Part shown: piece by piece, positions 11,953-22,826 of the stretch | Layout of the letters: the number at the start of each line of letters is the position of its first letter | Position numbering within the stretch: the first letter of the stretch is position 1 | Source: Muscardinus avellanarius | Lineage: Eukaryota; Chordata; Mammalia; Rodentia; Gliridae | DNA: 64,000 nt | Assembly (NCBI GenBank): GCA_963383645.1 | Contig: OY726559.1 | Location: forward strand, 109,886,235 to 109,950,234 | Direction: 5' to 3' | Translations under genes and position numbers: made by a program | Notes under the pieces: model-generated | Database searches by the model: none | Seen by the model: the letters and a program-made list of their open reading frames with translations, nothing else | What the model was told of the DNA's origin: nothing

Positions 11953-12152
11953 AGCCAGGCATAGTGCCATACATCTGTAAGCCTAGTCCTTGGGAGGCTG
12001 AGACAAGAGGACCTCAGGTTTGAGGCCAGCTTCAGCAACTTAGCAAAACTCTTAGTAACCTAGTGAGATCCTATTTCAAAACAAAAAGTATGAAAGGGTT
12101 GGGGGTGCAGCTCGGAGGTAGGATGCCCCTGGGTTCAATCCCTAGTGAGGGA
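11953..12152 (+). repeat. B1-dID-like SINE, older type
   Basis: A complete dimer with CAGCCAGGCATAGTGCC at the head ends GGGTTCAATCCCTAGTGAGG. Confidence 0.85.
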
Positions 12153-12307
12153 GGAAAGGAAGGAGGCAAGGTACAGATTTTACATTGCAAAAAAGTGGGT
12201 CGGGTGGTCACTGAGGGGCCACCAGGAAAGCCAGCCAGCCAGCCAAGGGTCTAGAAGGGTTTAAAGCAGCAGAGAAAAAGTCCTTCTGTTTTTCTGTTCT
12301 AATTTTT

Positions 12308-12484
12308 GGAGCTGGACCGGAGGGTTTGGGCCCAGGGGAGCTCTACCACCGAGCTCCATCCTAAGTTCTTTTGACTTCAAGACAGGGGCTCACAAAGATG
12401 CCCAGCTTGGTCTCAAACTTGCCATCTTCTTGTCACAACCTTGTGAGTCGCTGGGATTACAGGTGTGTGCCCCCGAACCTGGCT
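12308..12484 (-). repeat. Old diverged SINE
   Basis: The antisense right monomer (GGGCCCAGGGGAGCTCTACC) and left monomer (GGGATTACAGGTGTGTGCC) are both recognisable but heavily diverged. Confidence 0.65.
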
Positions 12485-12520
12485 CACGTAAGGGTTGCTT
12501 CTATATCCAAAGAGCAGCCC

Positions 12521-12563
12521 TTACCAGGCGCGTTGGTGCACACCTGAAATCCCAGTGATGGCG
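12521..12563 (+). repeat. SINE head fragment
   Basis: Only ACCAGGCGCGTTGGTGCACA and about 20 bp more of a left monomer remain. Confidence 0.5.
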
Positions 12564-13161
12564 GAGGACGGACGATGCCCAGCTCACAGCCAGCCCGGGC
12601 ACCCGAGGCACCCTGCAGACTCTTCTCTCCCTCCCTCCCTCCCTTCCTTCCTTTCTCTGTTTTCTAAGAGTCGCCCGTCACTCTGCCGAGGGCGAGCTAC
12701 ACTTGCGTTGTAGGAAGCTGGTGTAAATATCGATGCTAATTTGTACTGGGTGGCATTTTGCATTCACAGGTTTAAAGACCGCAGAGTCATTAACTTGGAA
12801 TTAAGACACTCTGCAGTTCTGACGCTTTTCATCCCGAGCTTGGGGTGTTTATTTTTTGGAGGGTTGTACTAGGCTCTTCTGTCCCTTAGAGACCAGCGGG
12901 CGCCTTTGGGCCGCGTGCAGGTGAGCAGCTGGGAACGGGTCCCATGCGGTGGATGCGGCTCCGGTTCTCGTGGGCTTTTCTGTTCCTCTCCGCCCCGCAC
13001 ATGTCCTCAGGGTGGAAATGTTTCTGGCAGCTTCTTTCTATGTACATCTGATGCTCATGAACCGCGGCTCTGGCAGGGAACAAGGTTCACAGGTTACGTT
13101 CTGACTTCACACGTCCTTCATTGCTTGGGCCGGGACCTGCCATCGCATTGTTTTGGTAACA
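12564..13161. other. Unique intron
   Basis: There is a short CCCT-rich run at 12628-12652. I see no exon and no other recognised repeat. Confidence 0.4.
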
Positions 13162-13612
13162 ATGGTAAACATTTTTTTTTTTTGGTAGCCAAGGACCCGG
13201 GTGCTGGTGGACACATGGGGGTGACCGTGAGCTGCTGTCTGCAAGGCCCAAGAGAAGCAAGGACCAGCACCTGCGGCGTTTTGGGGCAGGCGACGGAGTC
13301 CACCAAGGAGGGGACTGCGCGTGTGCGTGTGCCTGGGGACTGAGCCCGGGGGCCTCCGACCTCTCAGCCACACCCCCAGTCCTTTTGATTTTTTTTTTTT
13401 TTTGGTGGTACTGGGGGTGGAACCCAGAGGCTTTCTACCTCCGGGCTATACTCCCAGACTCATTTTATATTTTATTTGGAAACAGGGTCTCACTAAGTTG
13501 CTGAGAGCCTCACTAAGTAGCTGAGGCTGGCTTCGAACCTGTGCGATCCTCCTGTCTCAGCCTCCCAAGCGCGGGGATTACAAGCGTGCCCGGCTCTATG
13601 GTAAACATTTTT
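13162..13612 (-). mobile_element. Composite SINE retroposon with extra 3' sequence and 15-bp target duplication
   Basis: The 15-mer ATGGTAAACATTTTT occurs at 13162-13176 and 13598-13612, flanking a 421-bp insertion. Read on the - strand, the insertion has four parts: a B1-dID SINE (13597-13403), an A-rich stretch, a second ID-like right monomer (about 13390-13331), and about 140 bp of non-repetitive sequence (13330-13190) ending in poly(A) at 13188-13177. The poly(A) and duplication show that the whole unit was inserted in one event. The unique part therefore arrived with the SINE, either as a 3' transduction or as a template-switch chimera. Confidence 0.8.
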
Positions 13613-13752
13613 GATAGAGGAAATCAAAGGTTGCCTACACAAGAACTTAGGACGTGATTCGGTTTTCAGGGAGGGTGAGCTTTAAAAGTACACAGTTTTA
13701 GGACTGGACCCTGGAATTGAGGAAAAGGGTTAAGTTGAAAACCCAGTTCCAT

Positions 13753-13754
13753 AT

Positions 13755-13797
<43 letters not shown>

Positions 13798-13798
13798 T
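13753..13798 (+). repeat. (TTTA)n microsatellite
   Basis: There are about eleven TTTA units at the tail of the antisense SINE that follows. A second TTTA run lies at about 13856-13884 between the two right monomers. Confidence 0.95.
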
Positions 13799-14083
13799 GG
13801 TACTCGGGATGGAACCCAGGAGCATTCTACCTCCAAGCTCCACCCCCAGGCTGATTTTATTTTATTTATTTATTTATTTATTTTTGTGGTCCTGGGGATG
13901 GAACCCAGGGGCATTCTATCTCTGAGCTACACCCTCTGTCCTATTTTTAATTCTTTATTTTGAAACAGGGTCTCACTGAGTTGCAAAGAGCCTCACTAAG
14001 TAGCTGAGGCTGTCCCCAAACCATGATCCTCCTGTCTCAGCCTCCCAAGTGCTGAGATTACAAGCATGCGCACCATGCCCGGC
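13798..14083 (-). repeat. SINE with two right monomers
   Basis: An ID-like right monomer at 13798-13850 is followed by a TTTA linker and then a full antisense dimer at 13887-14083. The full dimer's right monomer starts GTGGTCCTGGGGATGG. No orphan left monomer follows, so this reads as one trimeric element rather than two nested ones. Confidence 0.65.
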
Positions 14084-15368
14084 TCAACCGTGGACGCTGT
14101 TCCCTAGGAGGCTAAGAGAGAGAACCCTCCCGATAGAAAGCTTGGCTTGACAAATGGAAAGAGGAATAAGATAAAAACGTGCACTCGTCCGGAACGCAGA
14201 GGGGATGCTGTGGACCGGTCCCCTGGCCTTCCGCAGCAGGTGAGAGAGGTTGAGGAGGACACGTTGGCCAGAATCCTCCCTGTTGCTTGACTGAGACTGC
14301 ATTGTGCCTGCAGCCGGCTCTGCAGCCAGAGTGGCACCGCCGTGTCAGAGAGGCCCGCAGCCAGGGCAGAAGCCTGGGGTGTCTTGGCGAAGCCTGTGGG
14401 TCACAGGCAGCCCTCTCAGCACTTTTCCCTGGAAACGATCCTTTGTCCAGCGATGTGCCCGAGGGGCCTGCCACCCTTCTCATCTACAGACTTCACCCTG
14501 AAGTCGGCACTTCGGCTTGGGTCTAGTGGTCCTGAAGTGTGCTTGGCCGTAGACAGTGCCAGGAAGGCGAGCCTTTGGAGGCCGCAGCCTCTCTTCTGCC
14601 TCCTCCCCAGGGCTCCTGCCCCCGGGGCCTGGGCCCTCTGCCCAGGCTGCCGGCTCCCCGTCCCTGCGTCCTGCCTGGATCACGGTGGTGTCTCTTCCAG
14701 TCGGCTCTGCAGAGGTAGTGAGGGCTCTGGAGGGCCTCGTATACACCAGGGGTTCAATGTAGCCCCTCTTTTCCAGAGAGAGTCAAGAGGCCTGCAGGTC
14801 CCTTGCAGACGCCAGCGTGGTCCCCATCCCACGCCCCATGGCCATCTCTCTGTTGCAGATCCGACTCATGCAGTTCGCAAGCTCTCTTGCTTTGTGGTAG
14901 GCTTTAGCGCGTCTGAAGTTGGGATTTTTGGATTAAGGGTGCTCAGTCAGTCAAGTCCACGCAAATATTCCCAAACCCATACCACTCGAGATGGGAAGTG
15001 GTTGGGCCAGGAGCGCTGCCCGGATCCACCCTGCTGCAGCCCGGGCTGCCTCCCCCTCCTGGTGCTGCGTTTCTTCCTAAGCTGCCCGGAGAACAGGGAT
15101 AAACGCCCATCTCTCTGAGCGGGTGGCCCTCCGGAGCTCCTAAGCCTTCTTCTTTAGTAGCCATGAGAACAGGCTTTGATATTACCCCTTCTCCCTCCAG
15201 AGAACCAGTAGCACTTTTATCCCCACGTGGCCAGTTTGTGGAGTGGGGGGCGTGGAATGTACAGATCTTCATGCTGCTGGAAGCCACCCCGCTCGTCCTA
15301 AGAAAAGAAAGGCAGCTTGGAGAATAGAAGCATATACCACAGAAAAGGCGCTTAAAATGTTTAAGAGA
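14084..15368. other. Unique intron
   Basis: This is 1.3 kb with no young repeat. The longest open frame of the window (258 codons, 14342-15118, +) lies here. It has no recognisable domain, low-complexity GC-rich codon content, and no sign of splicing. Confidence 0.4.
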
Positions 15369-15571
15369 GCCAGGTGTGGTGGCACACACTTGTCATCCCA
15401 GCATCTGGGAGACTGAGACAGGAGGATTATGGTTTGAGGGCAGCCTGAGCTACTTAGGCCCTCTGCAACTCAGTGAGACCCTGTTTCCAAATAAAGAATA
15501 AAAATATAGGGCTGGAGGTGTAGCTCAGAGGTAGAATGCCTTGGGTTCCATCCCCAGCACCTCAAAGTAAG
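15369..15571 (+). repeat. B1-dID-like SINE
   Basis: A complete dimer has CTACTTAGGCCCTCTGC, a deletion of GTGA relative to most copies. It ends GGTTCCATCCCCAGCACC. Confidence 0.9.
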
Positions 15572-15614
15572 AGGGAGGGAGGGAGGGAGGGAGGGAGGGA
15601 GGGAGGGAGGGAGG
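15571..15614 (+). repeat. (GGGA)n microsatellite
   Basis: There are about ten GGGA units in the tail of the preceding SINE. Confidence 0.95.
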
Positions 15615-15626
15615 TGTTTAGGTGTT

Positions 15627-15809
15627 GGGCCTGGTTTGGCATATCTGTAATCCTAGTACTTGGGAGACTGAGACAGGAGGATCATAGGTTGAGGCCAGTG
15701 TTGGGTATCTTAGTGAGACCCTGTTTCAAAAATAAAGATCCATAGGGTTGGGGGTATAGCTCGGTTGTAAATGCCCCTGTGTTTAATCCCCAGTGCCTTA
15801 AAAAAAAGT
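15627..15809 (+). repeat. B1-dID-like SINE
   Basis: A complete dimer ends GTGTTTAATCCCCAGTGCC and an A tail. Confidence 0.85.
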
Positions 15810-16240
15810 TTGGGTGCATCTTGCCCCTGCCAGGAGACCAGAACGGAACTCCTTCTGGAGCCGGAATCGGGGCCATGCGCCTGGACGCTGGAGCCCCGTC
15901 CTCCACGGCCCTGCTTGCGATGTCGGGTCTCCAAGGTCCGGGACACGCGGAGGTTAAATAGGAGAGTAGACCCCGGAACTGTGCCGTACACAGAGACAGT
16001 GCCCAGTGTCTTGTTGGAAAATCACAAAATCTTCTTTAAACCCATTCAGAGCTGCGTATTCTGTAGGGCCCTCAAGGCTCCCATGATGTCACCTGCTAGG
16101 GAGGAGCAGAGAGGGAGGACGGGCTCCCAGGAAGGACAGACTGTTACGGGATTCCTGGAGCACTCTTGCGGAGGCCGGCTCCAGGCCAGAAGTGCTCTGG
16201 GATAGCGTGTGTATATTAGAATCTTAGACAAGGGTGGGGA
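15810..16240. other. Unique intron
   Basis: I see no exon, RNA gene or recognised repeat. A pyrimidine-rich run leads into the next SINE. Confidence 0.4.
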
Positions 16241-16300
16241 GGACTTCCTTCCTCCTTCCCTCCCTCCCTTTCTTCCTTCTTTCTTTCCTTCTTTTTTTAT

Positions 16301-16577
16301 ATTAACGATTAAACCCAGGGCATTCTACCTCCAAGCTACACCCACAGCCCTTTTTATTTTCTATTTATTTTTATTTTTATTCTTTTTTCATGATACTAGG
16401 GATGGAACCCAGGGACATTTCTACCTCTGAGCTACATCCCCAGCCCTATTTTATGTTCTTTATTTTGAAACAGGGTCTCACTGAGTTGCAAAGGGCCTCA
16501 TTAAGTAGCTGAAAACTGTGATCCTCTTATCTCAGCCTCCCAAATGCTGGGATTACAAGCATGCTCCACCACGCCCA
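16301..16577 (-). repeat. SINE with two right monomers
   Basis: A right monomer at 16301-16357 and a complete antisense dimer at 16390-16577 are separated by a T/A-rich linker, and no orphan left monomer follows. Confidence 0.6.
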
Positions 16578-16737
16578 CTAGTAACCATTATTATTAAAAG
16601 ACCAAGGAACCAAAGTAAACATTAAGCTTCCAGTTGGCTAATTGCCTCTCCTTGATAGTTATCCATCAACCCCTTCCTTTGGGTGCCTCCCTCAGGACCC
16701 CAAGGCTGATAGAATACTATATTTATTATTATTATTA

Positions 16738-17374
16738 TTGTACTGGGGGTGGAACCCAAGCACATTCTACCTCTGAGCCACACCCCAAACCCTATTTTTT
16801 ATTATTTCTTTCTTTTTTTGTGTGTGGTACTGGGGGTGAAACCCAGAGGCTTTTCTAGCTCTGGGCTATACACTCCCTGCCCTCTTTTATATTTTATTGA
16901 AAACAGGGTCTCACTAAGTTGCTGAGAGCCTCACTAAGTAGCTGAGGCTGGCTTTGAACCTGTGCGATCCTCCTGTCTCAGCCTCCCAAGCACAAGGATT
17001 ATAAGGGTGCGCCACCATGCCAGACTTTATTCTTTTTTTTTTAATTATTATTTTTTTGGTGGTACTGGGGTTCCTGGAAGCCCTTCTACCTTGGGGCTAC
17101 ACTCCCAGACCTATTTTATATTTTTTATTTGGAAACAGGGTCTCTTAAGCCAGCGCAGCTGGCTCCAAACCTGTGCGATCCTCCTGTCTCCACCTCCCAA
17201 GCGCGGGGATTACAAGCTTGCGCCACCATGCCCAGTTTATTCTTTATTTTGAAACAAGGTCTCACTGAGTTGCAAAGGGCCTCACTAAGTAGCTGAGGCT
17301 GGCGGCGAACCACGATCCTCTGGTCTCAGTCTCCCAAATGCTGGGATTACAAGCGTGCGCCACCACGCCTGGCT
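16738..17374 (-). repeat. Nested cluster of three antisense SINEs
   Basis: A right monomer (16738-16810) and a left monomer (17236-17374) look like halves of one element. Inside it sit a TATAC-type copy (16826-17025) and a rearranged-centre copy (17057-17235) with GGTTCCTGGAAGCCC and CTTAAGCCAGCGCAGCTGGC. Confidence 0.75.
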
Positions 17375-17379
17375 TTTCT

Positions 17380-17492
17380 GTTTTCAAAACAGAGTCTCTT
17401 TAAGTTTCTGAGGGTCTCACTAAGTTGTTGAAGCTGTTCTCAAATCTGTGATCCTCCCAAGTACTGGGGTCACAGGTATGCACCCCAACCCC
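17380..17492 (-). repeat. SINE left-monomer fragment, older type
   Basis: TTTTCAAAACAGAGTCTC to GGTATGCACCCCAACC is a diverged antisense left monomer. Confidence 0.6.
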
Positions 17493-17521
17493 TTGCTATT
17501 TTATTATCTTTATTTTTATTT

Positions 17522-17718
17522 TTGATACTGAGGATTTGAACCCAGAAGTCTTCTACCTCTGAGCTACTCCCCAGTCCTTTTTATTTTGTTATTTTAAAGC
17601 AGGGTCTCTCTCAGTTGCTGAGGGTCTGTCAAAGTTGCTGAGGCTGGCCTCAAACCTGTGATCCTCCTGTCTCGGTCTCTCAGGTACTGGCCTCACAGGT
17701 GGGTGCCTCCGCGCCTGC
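17522..17718 (-). repeat. B1-dID-like SINE, older type
   Basis: The antisense dimer starts GATACTGAGGATTTGAACCC and ends GTGCCTCCGCGCCTGC. Confidence 0.8.
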
Positions 17719-18107
17719 TCAGTGCTGAATTAGAGCACGTGATTTGCAGCACCTTTATTTTCATCTGCTGGCTTGTCTATTTGACCCGTTCACTGAGCTA
17801 AAGTCAACATTTGTGGAATGCGTGCGGGAGGGGGTGCTCCTGGCTGACTCCTACACACTGGCCTTCACCGAGGGCTGCCTGCCTGAGAGCCCCAGAGTGC
17901 TGATGGAGGGGAAAACCTACCTACCTACACTGGGGCCTTAAAACGGGGAAGAGGGCAGGCCGGCCCCTGAGAAGAAGAGAGGAAAGAAAGGGCTGCTCAG
18001 AGCCCTCAGGGCGCTCCCAACTTAGAGTGCCTCCTCGCTAATCTGACCCGAGGGTACCCTCAGGGACAGTACCTTGTTTGAAGGGCTTTTAGAGTGAGGA
18101 GCTTTTG
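17719..18107. other. Unique intron
   Basis: A 65-codon frame (17744-17941) starts with a hydrophobic run, but it has no homology I recognise and no splice sites placing it in NOS1AP. Confidence 0.4.
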
Positions 18108-18297
18108 GAGTTGGGGATGGAGTCTACCATTCTACCATTCTTTTGGGGTTGGGGATGCATTCTACATGTGTGCTACGCCCCAGCTCTATTTTCTATTATT
18201 TATTCTGAAACAGGGTCTTGCTAAGTTGCTGAGTTGGCTTTAAACCTGTGGCTCTCCTGTCTCAGCCTCCCACAAGCGGGCAACACTGCACTAGGCT
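18108..18297 (-). repeat. Diverged SINE with a short internal duplication
   Basis: The right-monomer segment GGGGTTGGGGATG and the word CTACCATT are each partly repeated. The left monomer is shortened (TTGCTGAGTTGGC). Confidence 0.65.
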
Positions 18298-18507
18298 AAT
18301 ATTTAAAAGAATTTTTTTTTTTGTTTTAACTAGTAAATAAGAATAAACCACTCAAGCTGTCTGCCCGCCTCCAAAGGATCATCCTGTGCAGCTGTGAAGC
18401 GTGCCGCCCTTCCAGTCCCACCTCCTCTGGTTCTTCTCCTTCTTTCTGATTTCTCCACCTCCTCCTTAATTTTATTTATTTGCTTATTTTTTATTTTGTT
18501 TTCTTTG

Positions 18508-18655
18508 GGCAGTCTGGGATTGAACTCAGGGACGTTCTACCTCTGAGCTGCACCCCTGGCCCTCTTCACTTTTTTAAAAAATTTTGAGACAGAGCCTAGG
18601 TAAGTTGCTAAGGGTCTCACTAAGTTGCTGAGGCTGGCTGCAAACACGCAGTCCT
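18508..18655 (-). repeat. SINE, head lost
   Basis: The right monomer (GGGATTGAACTCAGGGACG) and part of the left monomer end abruptly at GCAGTCCTA, where the next + strand SINE begins. Confidence 0.75.
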
Positions 18656-18841
18656 AGCCAGGTGTCGTGGCGCACGCCTATCATCCTAGTACTTGGGAGG
18701 CTGAGACGGGAGGATGGCAGATTAGAGGGCAGCCTCAGCAAGTAGTAAGACTCTCTAGCGAGACCCTATTTCAGAATAAAATAGGACCAGGGGTGGAGCT
18801 TGGGGGTAGACTGCCCCTGGGCTCAATCCCCAGCACCACAA
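18656..18841 (+). repeat. B1-dID-like SINE
   Basis: A complete dimer with a shortened linker ends GGCTCAATCCCCAGCACC. Confidence 0.88.
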
Positions 18842-18876
18842 AAACAAACAAACAAACAAACAAACAAACAAACAAA
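18840..18876 (+). repeat. (AAAC)n microsatellite
   Basis: Nine AAAC units form the tail of the preceding SINE. Confidence 0.95.
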
Positions 18877-19034
18877 TGTGGCCTCCAAGTCCCTGTTCTA
18901 ACCTGTCATCAGTAGAGGCTTTGCAGGGAAAGTTTTGGGGCTGTAATCTCAAAAAGCAAGTGCACTGTACAAGTGAAAATTGCATTTGTCTCTCTTATTG
19001 TTTTTCAATAGAAACATGCATCCTTTTCTGTGCC

Positions 19035-19112
19035 GTTATTTCTCTTTCTCTTTCTTTCTTTTCTCTTTCTTTCTTTCTTCCTTTCTTCCTTTGGCACTGG
19101 GGATGGAACTTC
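19035..19112 (-). repeat. CTTT-rich tract and right-monomer stub
   Basis: A pyrimidine-rich run ends in GGCACTGGGGATGGAAC, a 5'-truncated remnant of an antisense SINE right monomer. Confidence 0.6.
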
Positions 19113-19830
19113 ATGGAAGGAAACAGCAGCGAGAGACGGTGGTGCCGAATGGCGTGCCCTCACCAGGTGGAGAGATGCAGGGCGCAGGGTGCCGGCCCGT
19201 CCACTCTGAGGAGCAGGGCATCTGTCCCGCTGGGAGCCGTGACAGGTGGAGGCCGGGCCTCTCCTCAGCCTCTCAGGGCGGCTCTGGGACTGCTTCTGAG
19301 AGGCAGGTGACCCCGAGAAACGCTCCTCCTTAATGAATGTTTCTATTGGTCAGTTTCAAATGAAAGAACTCTGCCCAGGGGCTGTCTGAGAGATTTTAGC
19401 TGTGTGCTGGTTCTGTGTGGGATTTTCAAATCTGCAGGAATGATTTGAAACCTCATTTAACAGCTGTTGTAGGAATTGTGGGAGGGTCTTCTTGTCCCCA
19501 AAGCAGGGTGAGTGGCAGAAACTCTATTAGGATTGGCGCTGCCCCGCCCTGCTCTGTGAAGAGGCCTGTGGTTTGGCTGAGCCCTGGGGTCCCTGTGAGG
19601 CCTGGTCCTCGGATCAGAGCTGGTCCAGTTTGCAGGTCTCGCTTCTGATTTGGAAACTGGCTCTGGGAGGGATTTCACCCGCTCTGCAGAAGCCCAGTGT
19701 GGCCTGGGGTGCATGTTGGTATCACCGAGGCTGAGCCAGTTCATGTGGGGTGAAGGACAAGATGAAGGTCTATTTAGGGTAGAGCCTGCGGGGTGCTGGA
19801 AGCCAGCTCCTCCCTCCTCCCTCCGTCCGT
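19113..19830. other. Unique intron
   Basis: No exon or repeat is recognised in about 700 bp. Short open frames lack domains. Confidence 0.4.
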
Positions 19831-19833
19831 CCA

Positions 19834-19900
<67 letters not shown>

Positions 19901-19904
19901 CTCT
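19834..19904 (+). repeat. (CTGT)n(CT)n microsatellite
   Basis: CTGT units pass into CT units, next to the T tail of the antisense SINE that follows. Confidence 0.95.
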
Positions 19905-20087
19905 TGTGGGTACAGGGGGTAGAACCCAGGGGCATTCTACCTCTGACCTACACCTCCAGCCCTATTTTTTATTTATTTTGAAACAGGGCCTCACTGAGTT
20001 GTAAAGGGCCTCACTAAGTAGCTGAGGCTGGCTGCGAACCACAATCCCAAATGCTGGGATTATAAGCGTGCGCCACCACGCCCGGCC
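19905..20087 (-). repeat. B1-dID-like SINE, young type
   Basis: The antisense dimer has a small deletion (CACAATCCCAAATGCTGGG) and ends GCGCCACCACGCCCGGCC. Confidence 0.9.
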
Positions 20088-20748
20088 AGTCTTGTCTTTA
20101 AAAGTCTTAGAGTCCACTGAAGAGAAAGACAGACGAATGCCCAGGGTGGCCGGCGACATGCGCAGTGTAGGGGGGGCCATCAGGGTCACCACCACACCCT
20201 CACGGACGCGGTGTGCGTGTGTGTGTGTGTGTGTGTGCGCATGCGCTGGGCAGGAGACACCTCCGCCTTCCTTCTGGATGTGCCAGCTCAGCTTTGGTTC
20301 CCTAGAATTCCTGAGGAAAATGGACTCTAGCTGTCCAAGATATTTTGGTGTCATTAAGGAGATGGGTTAATACACAGAGGAATAGGGTGGCCACAGTTGG
20401 GACGCTTGGTAGAAGTTTTACAGAGGGGAGCGTCCCTGAGGATGCAGAGGAGCCGGCCGGGGTGCTGCTGGCGGAACACAGAATGGCAGAGCCCTCTGGG
20501 AAGTGTGGCCATCTCTTGGAGCGCTGAGCACACCGGCCGTGTGGCCAGCCGCCCTCCCCTAAGGCAGGTGGATGCGTATGTCCACGAGAGACCTGTGCGC
20601 ACCGTCATACCACCTCCCCCTGGCCCCGACCTGCTGCTCCCAGCCGTGGTGGAGAAGCAATGGCTTCTTTTCTAAGGCTGGGGGGATGGTGGGGGTCAAG
20701 GGTTTTGAAAGCGCTGGAGGTTATTTTGTAGGAAGTGTGTGTGTTTGT
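20088..20748. other. Unique intron
   Basis: Apart from the short GT run at 20213-20240, I see no exon or repeat. Confidence 0.4.
20213..20240 (+). repeat. (GT)n microsatellite
   Basis: A short GT run ends in alternating GCGCATGCGC. Confidence 0.85.
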
Positions 20749-20908
20749 GGGGGCACTGGAGATGGAACCCAGGGCTGTTCTGTGAGCTAAACACTCAGCC
20801 CTGTTTTAGTTTTTAGTTTAAAACAGGGCCTCGCTAAGTCACTGAGGCTGGCCATGAACTTGGCCTCCCAAGTACTGGGGTTATAGGTGTATGCCATCAT
20901 GCCTGGGC
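20749..20908 (-). repeat. SINE with internal deletions
   Basis: The right monomer GGAGATGGAACCCAGGG and a shortened left monomer ending GTATGCCATCATGCC are present. Confidence 0.75.
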
Positions 20909-20919
20909 ATAAGAATGTT

Positions 20920-21201
20920 ATTTTTTAATGAAGATTGGACCCAGGAACATTCTCTCTCAGATACACCCACAGTCTTTTTTTTTTTTTTTTTTTTTTTTTT
21001 TGGTGGTGATGTGGATGGAGCCCAGGGGCATTCTACCTCCGAGCTACACGCCCAGCCCCATTTTTTTATTCTTTATTTTGAAACAGGGTCTCACTGAGTT
21101 GCAGAGGGCCTCACTAGTAGCCGAGGCTGGCTGTGAACCGCGATCCTTGGATCGCAGCCTCCGAATGCTGGGATGACGAGCATACGCAACCATGCCTGGT
21201 C
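20920..21201 (-). repeat. SINE with two right monomers
   Basis: A diverged right monomer at 20920-20973, a 29-T tract and a complete antisense dimer at 21001-21201 follow one another. No orphan left monomer is seen. Confidence 0.6.
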
Positions 21202-21962
21202 TTTTTTTAAAACGAGTGTTGGTATCCCAGGCACAGGAGTTATATTTAAAGCTAGAGCTAGGTGCCCCTCTGTTCTCCCTCGGCGCCCCCTTTGTGGTGT
21301 GTGGGCTCGCATGGGTGCAGGGAGCCTGTGGGTCATCAAGGGGCCGGGGTACTTAGCGTCTGCAGTGTCCGCCTGCCTGGCCTTGAGGTCAGTGCCGCAG
21401 TCTCAGGTCGGAGGCCTTGCTCTCCTGGCCCCTCTCCTCCACGGCCCCTCCTGTCTGCTCTGAGTTTCCCAACAATGCCCGGCAGTGTTATTTGAAAGAA
21501 AACACCCTAGGGGCCTTCTGCAGAACCGGAAGACCTGAGATGTGGTTTCTCCTCTGAATGCCCCCTTTGTGGGCTGAGAGGCCGGGGTTGAGGACCTTCC
21601 TGGGGCGGCCTGGGGTGCAGTCCTCCCCTCCCGCAGCTAGGGAGATGGGTTTTAGGGCACGGAGAGGCTCTGGACTGGGTGGCACGGTGTGATGTCTACC
21701 CCGCTTCCCTTCCCTGGCTCCCATCTCCTCATGTACTGGCTTGACAGTGGACCCCGGAGTGTCCCCTTTACACCCCTGCCACTGCAAAGAAACTTTCCTA
21801 GGGGCCAGCATCTTAGTGCTTGTCAAATTTTTTTTTTCTGAGATGTCACATTATCCTGTACAGAATTAAACCCTCAGGACTTAAAAGGTCAGCTTCCCAA
21901 GACTGTTTGGGGTTAGGGCTGATTGCCGGTCCTCATGCCTATCCATGATCCCGCGGCCACGA
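21202..21962. other. Unique intron
   Basis: No exon or recognised repeat is seen. Confidence 0.4.
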
Positions 21963-22170
21963 AGCCAGGTGTGGGGGTGCACGCCTATAATCCCGGTACT
22001 TGGGAGGCTGAGACAAGAGGATCACAGGTTTGAGGACAGCCTCAAGTACTTAGTGAGGCCCTCTGCAACTCAGTGAGACCCTGTTTCCAAATAAAGAATA
22101 AAACAGGTCTGGGGGTGTAGTTCAGAGGCAGAATGCCCCTGGCTTCCATCACCAGTACCACACACAAAAA
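21963..22170 (+). repeat. B1-dID-like SINE
   Basis: A complete dimer has GGCTTCCATCACCAGTACC at the 3' end. Confidence 0.9.
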
Positions 22171-22183
22171 AGGAAGGTTATGA

Positions 22184-22620
22184 AGCCAGGTGTGGAGGTA
22201 CATGCTTATAATCCCAATACTTGGGAGGCTGGCACAGGAGACTGCAGGCTTGAGGCCAGCCTCAGCAATGTAGCGGGACTCTCAGCAATCTAGCAAGAGC
22301 CTGTTTCTTTTTTTTTTTTTTTTTTTTTTTGATACTGGGGGTGGAACCCAGGGGCTTTATACCTCCGGGCTATGCTCCCAGATCTATTTTGTATTTTATT
22401 TGGAAACAGGGTCTCACTAAGTTGCTGAGAGCCTCACCAAGTAGCTGAGGCTGGCTTCGAACCTGTGCAATCCTCCTGTCTCAGCCTCCCAAGCGCAGGG
22501 ATAACAAGTGTGCGCCACCACGCCCGGCTTAGCAAGAGCCTGTTTCAAAACAAAAAATAAAAAGGGCTGGGAGTGTAGCTTGAAGGTAGAATAATCCTGG
22601 GTTCAACCACCAGTCCTACA
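22184..22620 (+). repeat. Older SINE split by a younger antisense SINE
   Basis: The left monomer is at 22184-22307. Its linker and right monomer resume at 22530 and end near CACCAGTCCTAC. Confidence 0.88.
22308..22529 (-). repeat. Nested SINE with 17-bp target duplication
   Basis: TAGCAAGAGCCTGTTTC occurs at 22291-22307 and 22530-22546. Between them lies a T tract and a complete antisense TATGCTCCCAGA-type dimer. Confidence 0.93.
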
Positions 22621-22826
22621 CACACGCGTGCATGCACACACACACATACGTGAGTTAAAATGTTATGATTTGGGTGACTGTTACCTTTTGGGGGAACTGT
22701 CCCCGTTAGGCTCCCAGAAACAATTCCCATAAAACCTCAGGTCCTTGTCCTGAGCTCAGGATAAATATGCAATAGCTTGGACTCTTGCTGGAGATTTAAA
22801 TGAGTTTCTTAAAAAGATAGAAATAG

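Noticed and set aside
14342..15118. Longest open frame, 258 codons (+)
   Set aside because: It has no recognisable domain, no splice context, and GC-rich low-information composition. Long frames are expected by chance in GC-rich intron.
17744..17941. 65-codon frame with a hydrophobic start
   Set aside because: It resembles no protein I know and lacks splice sites joining it to NOS1AP.
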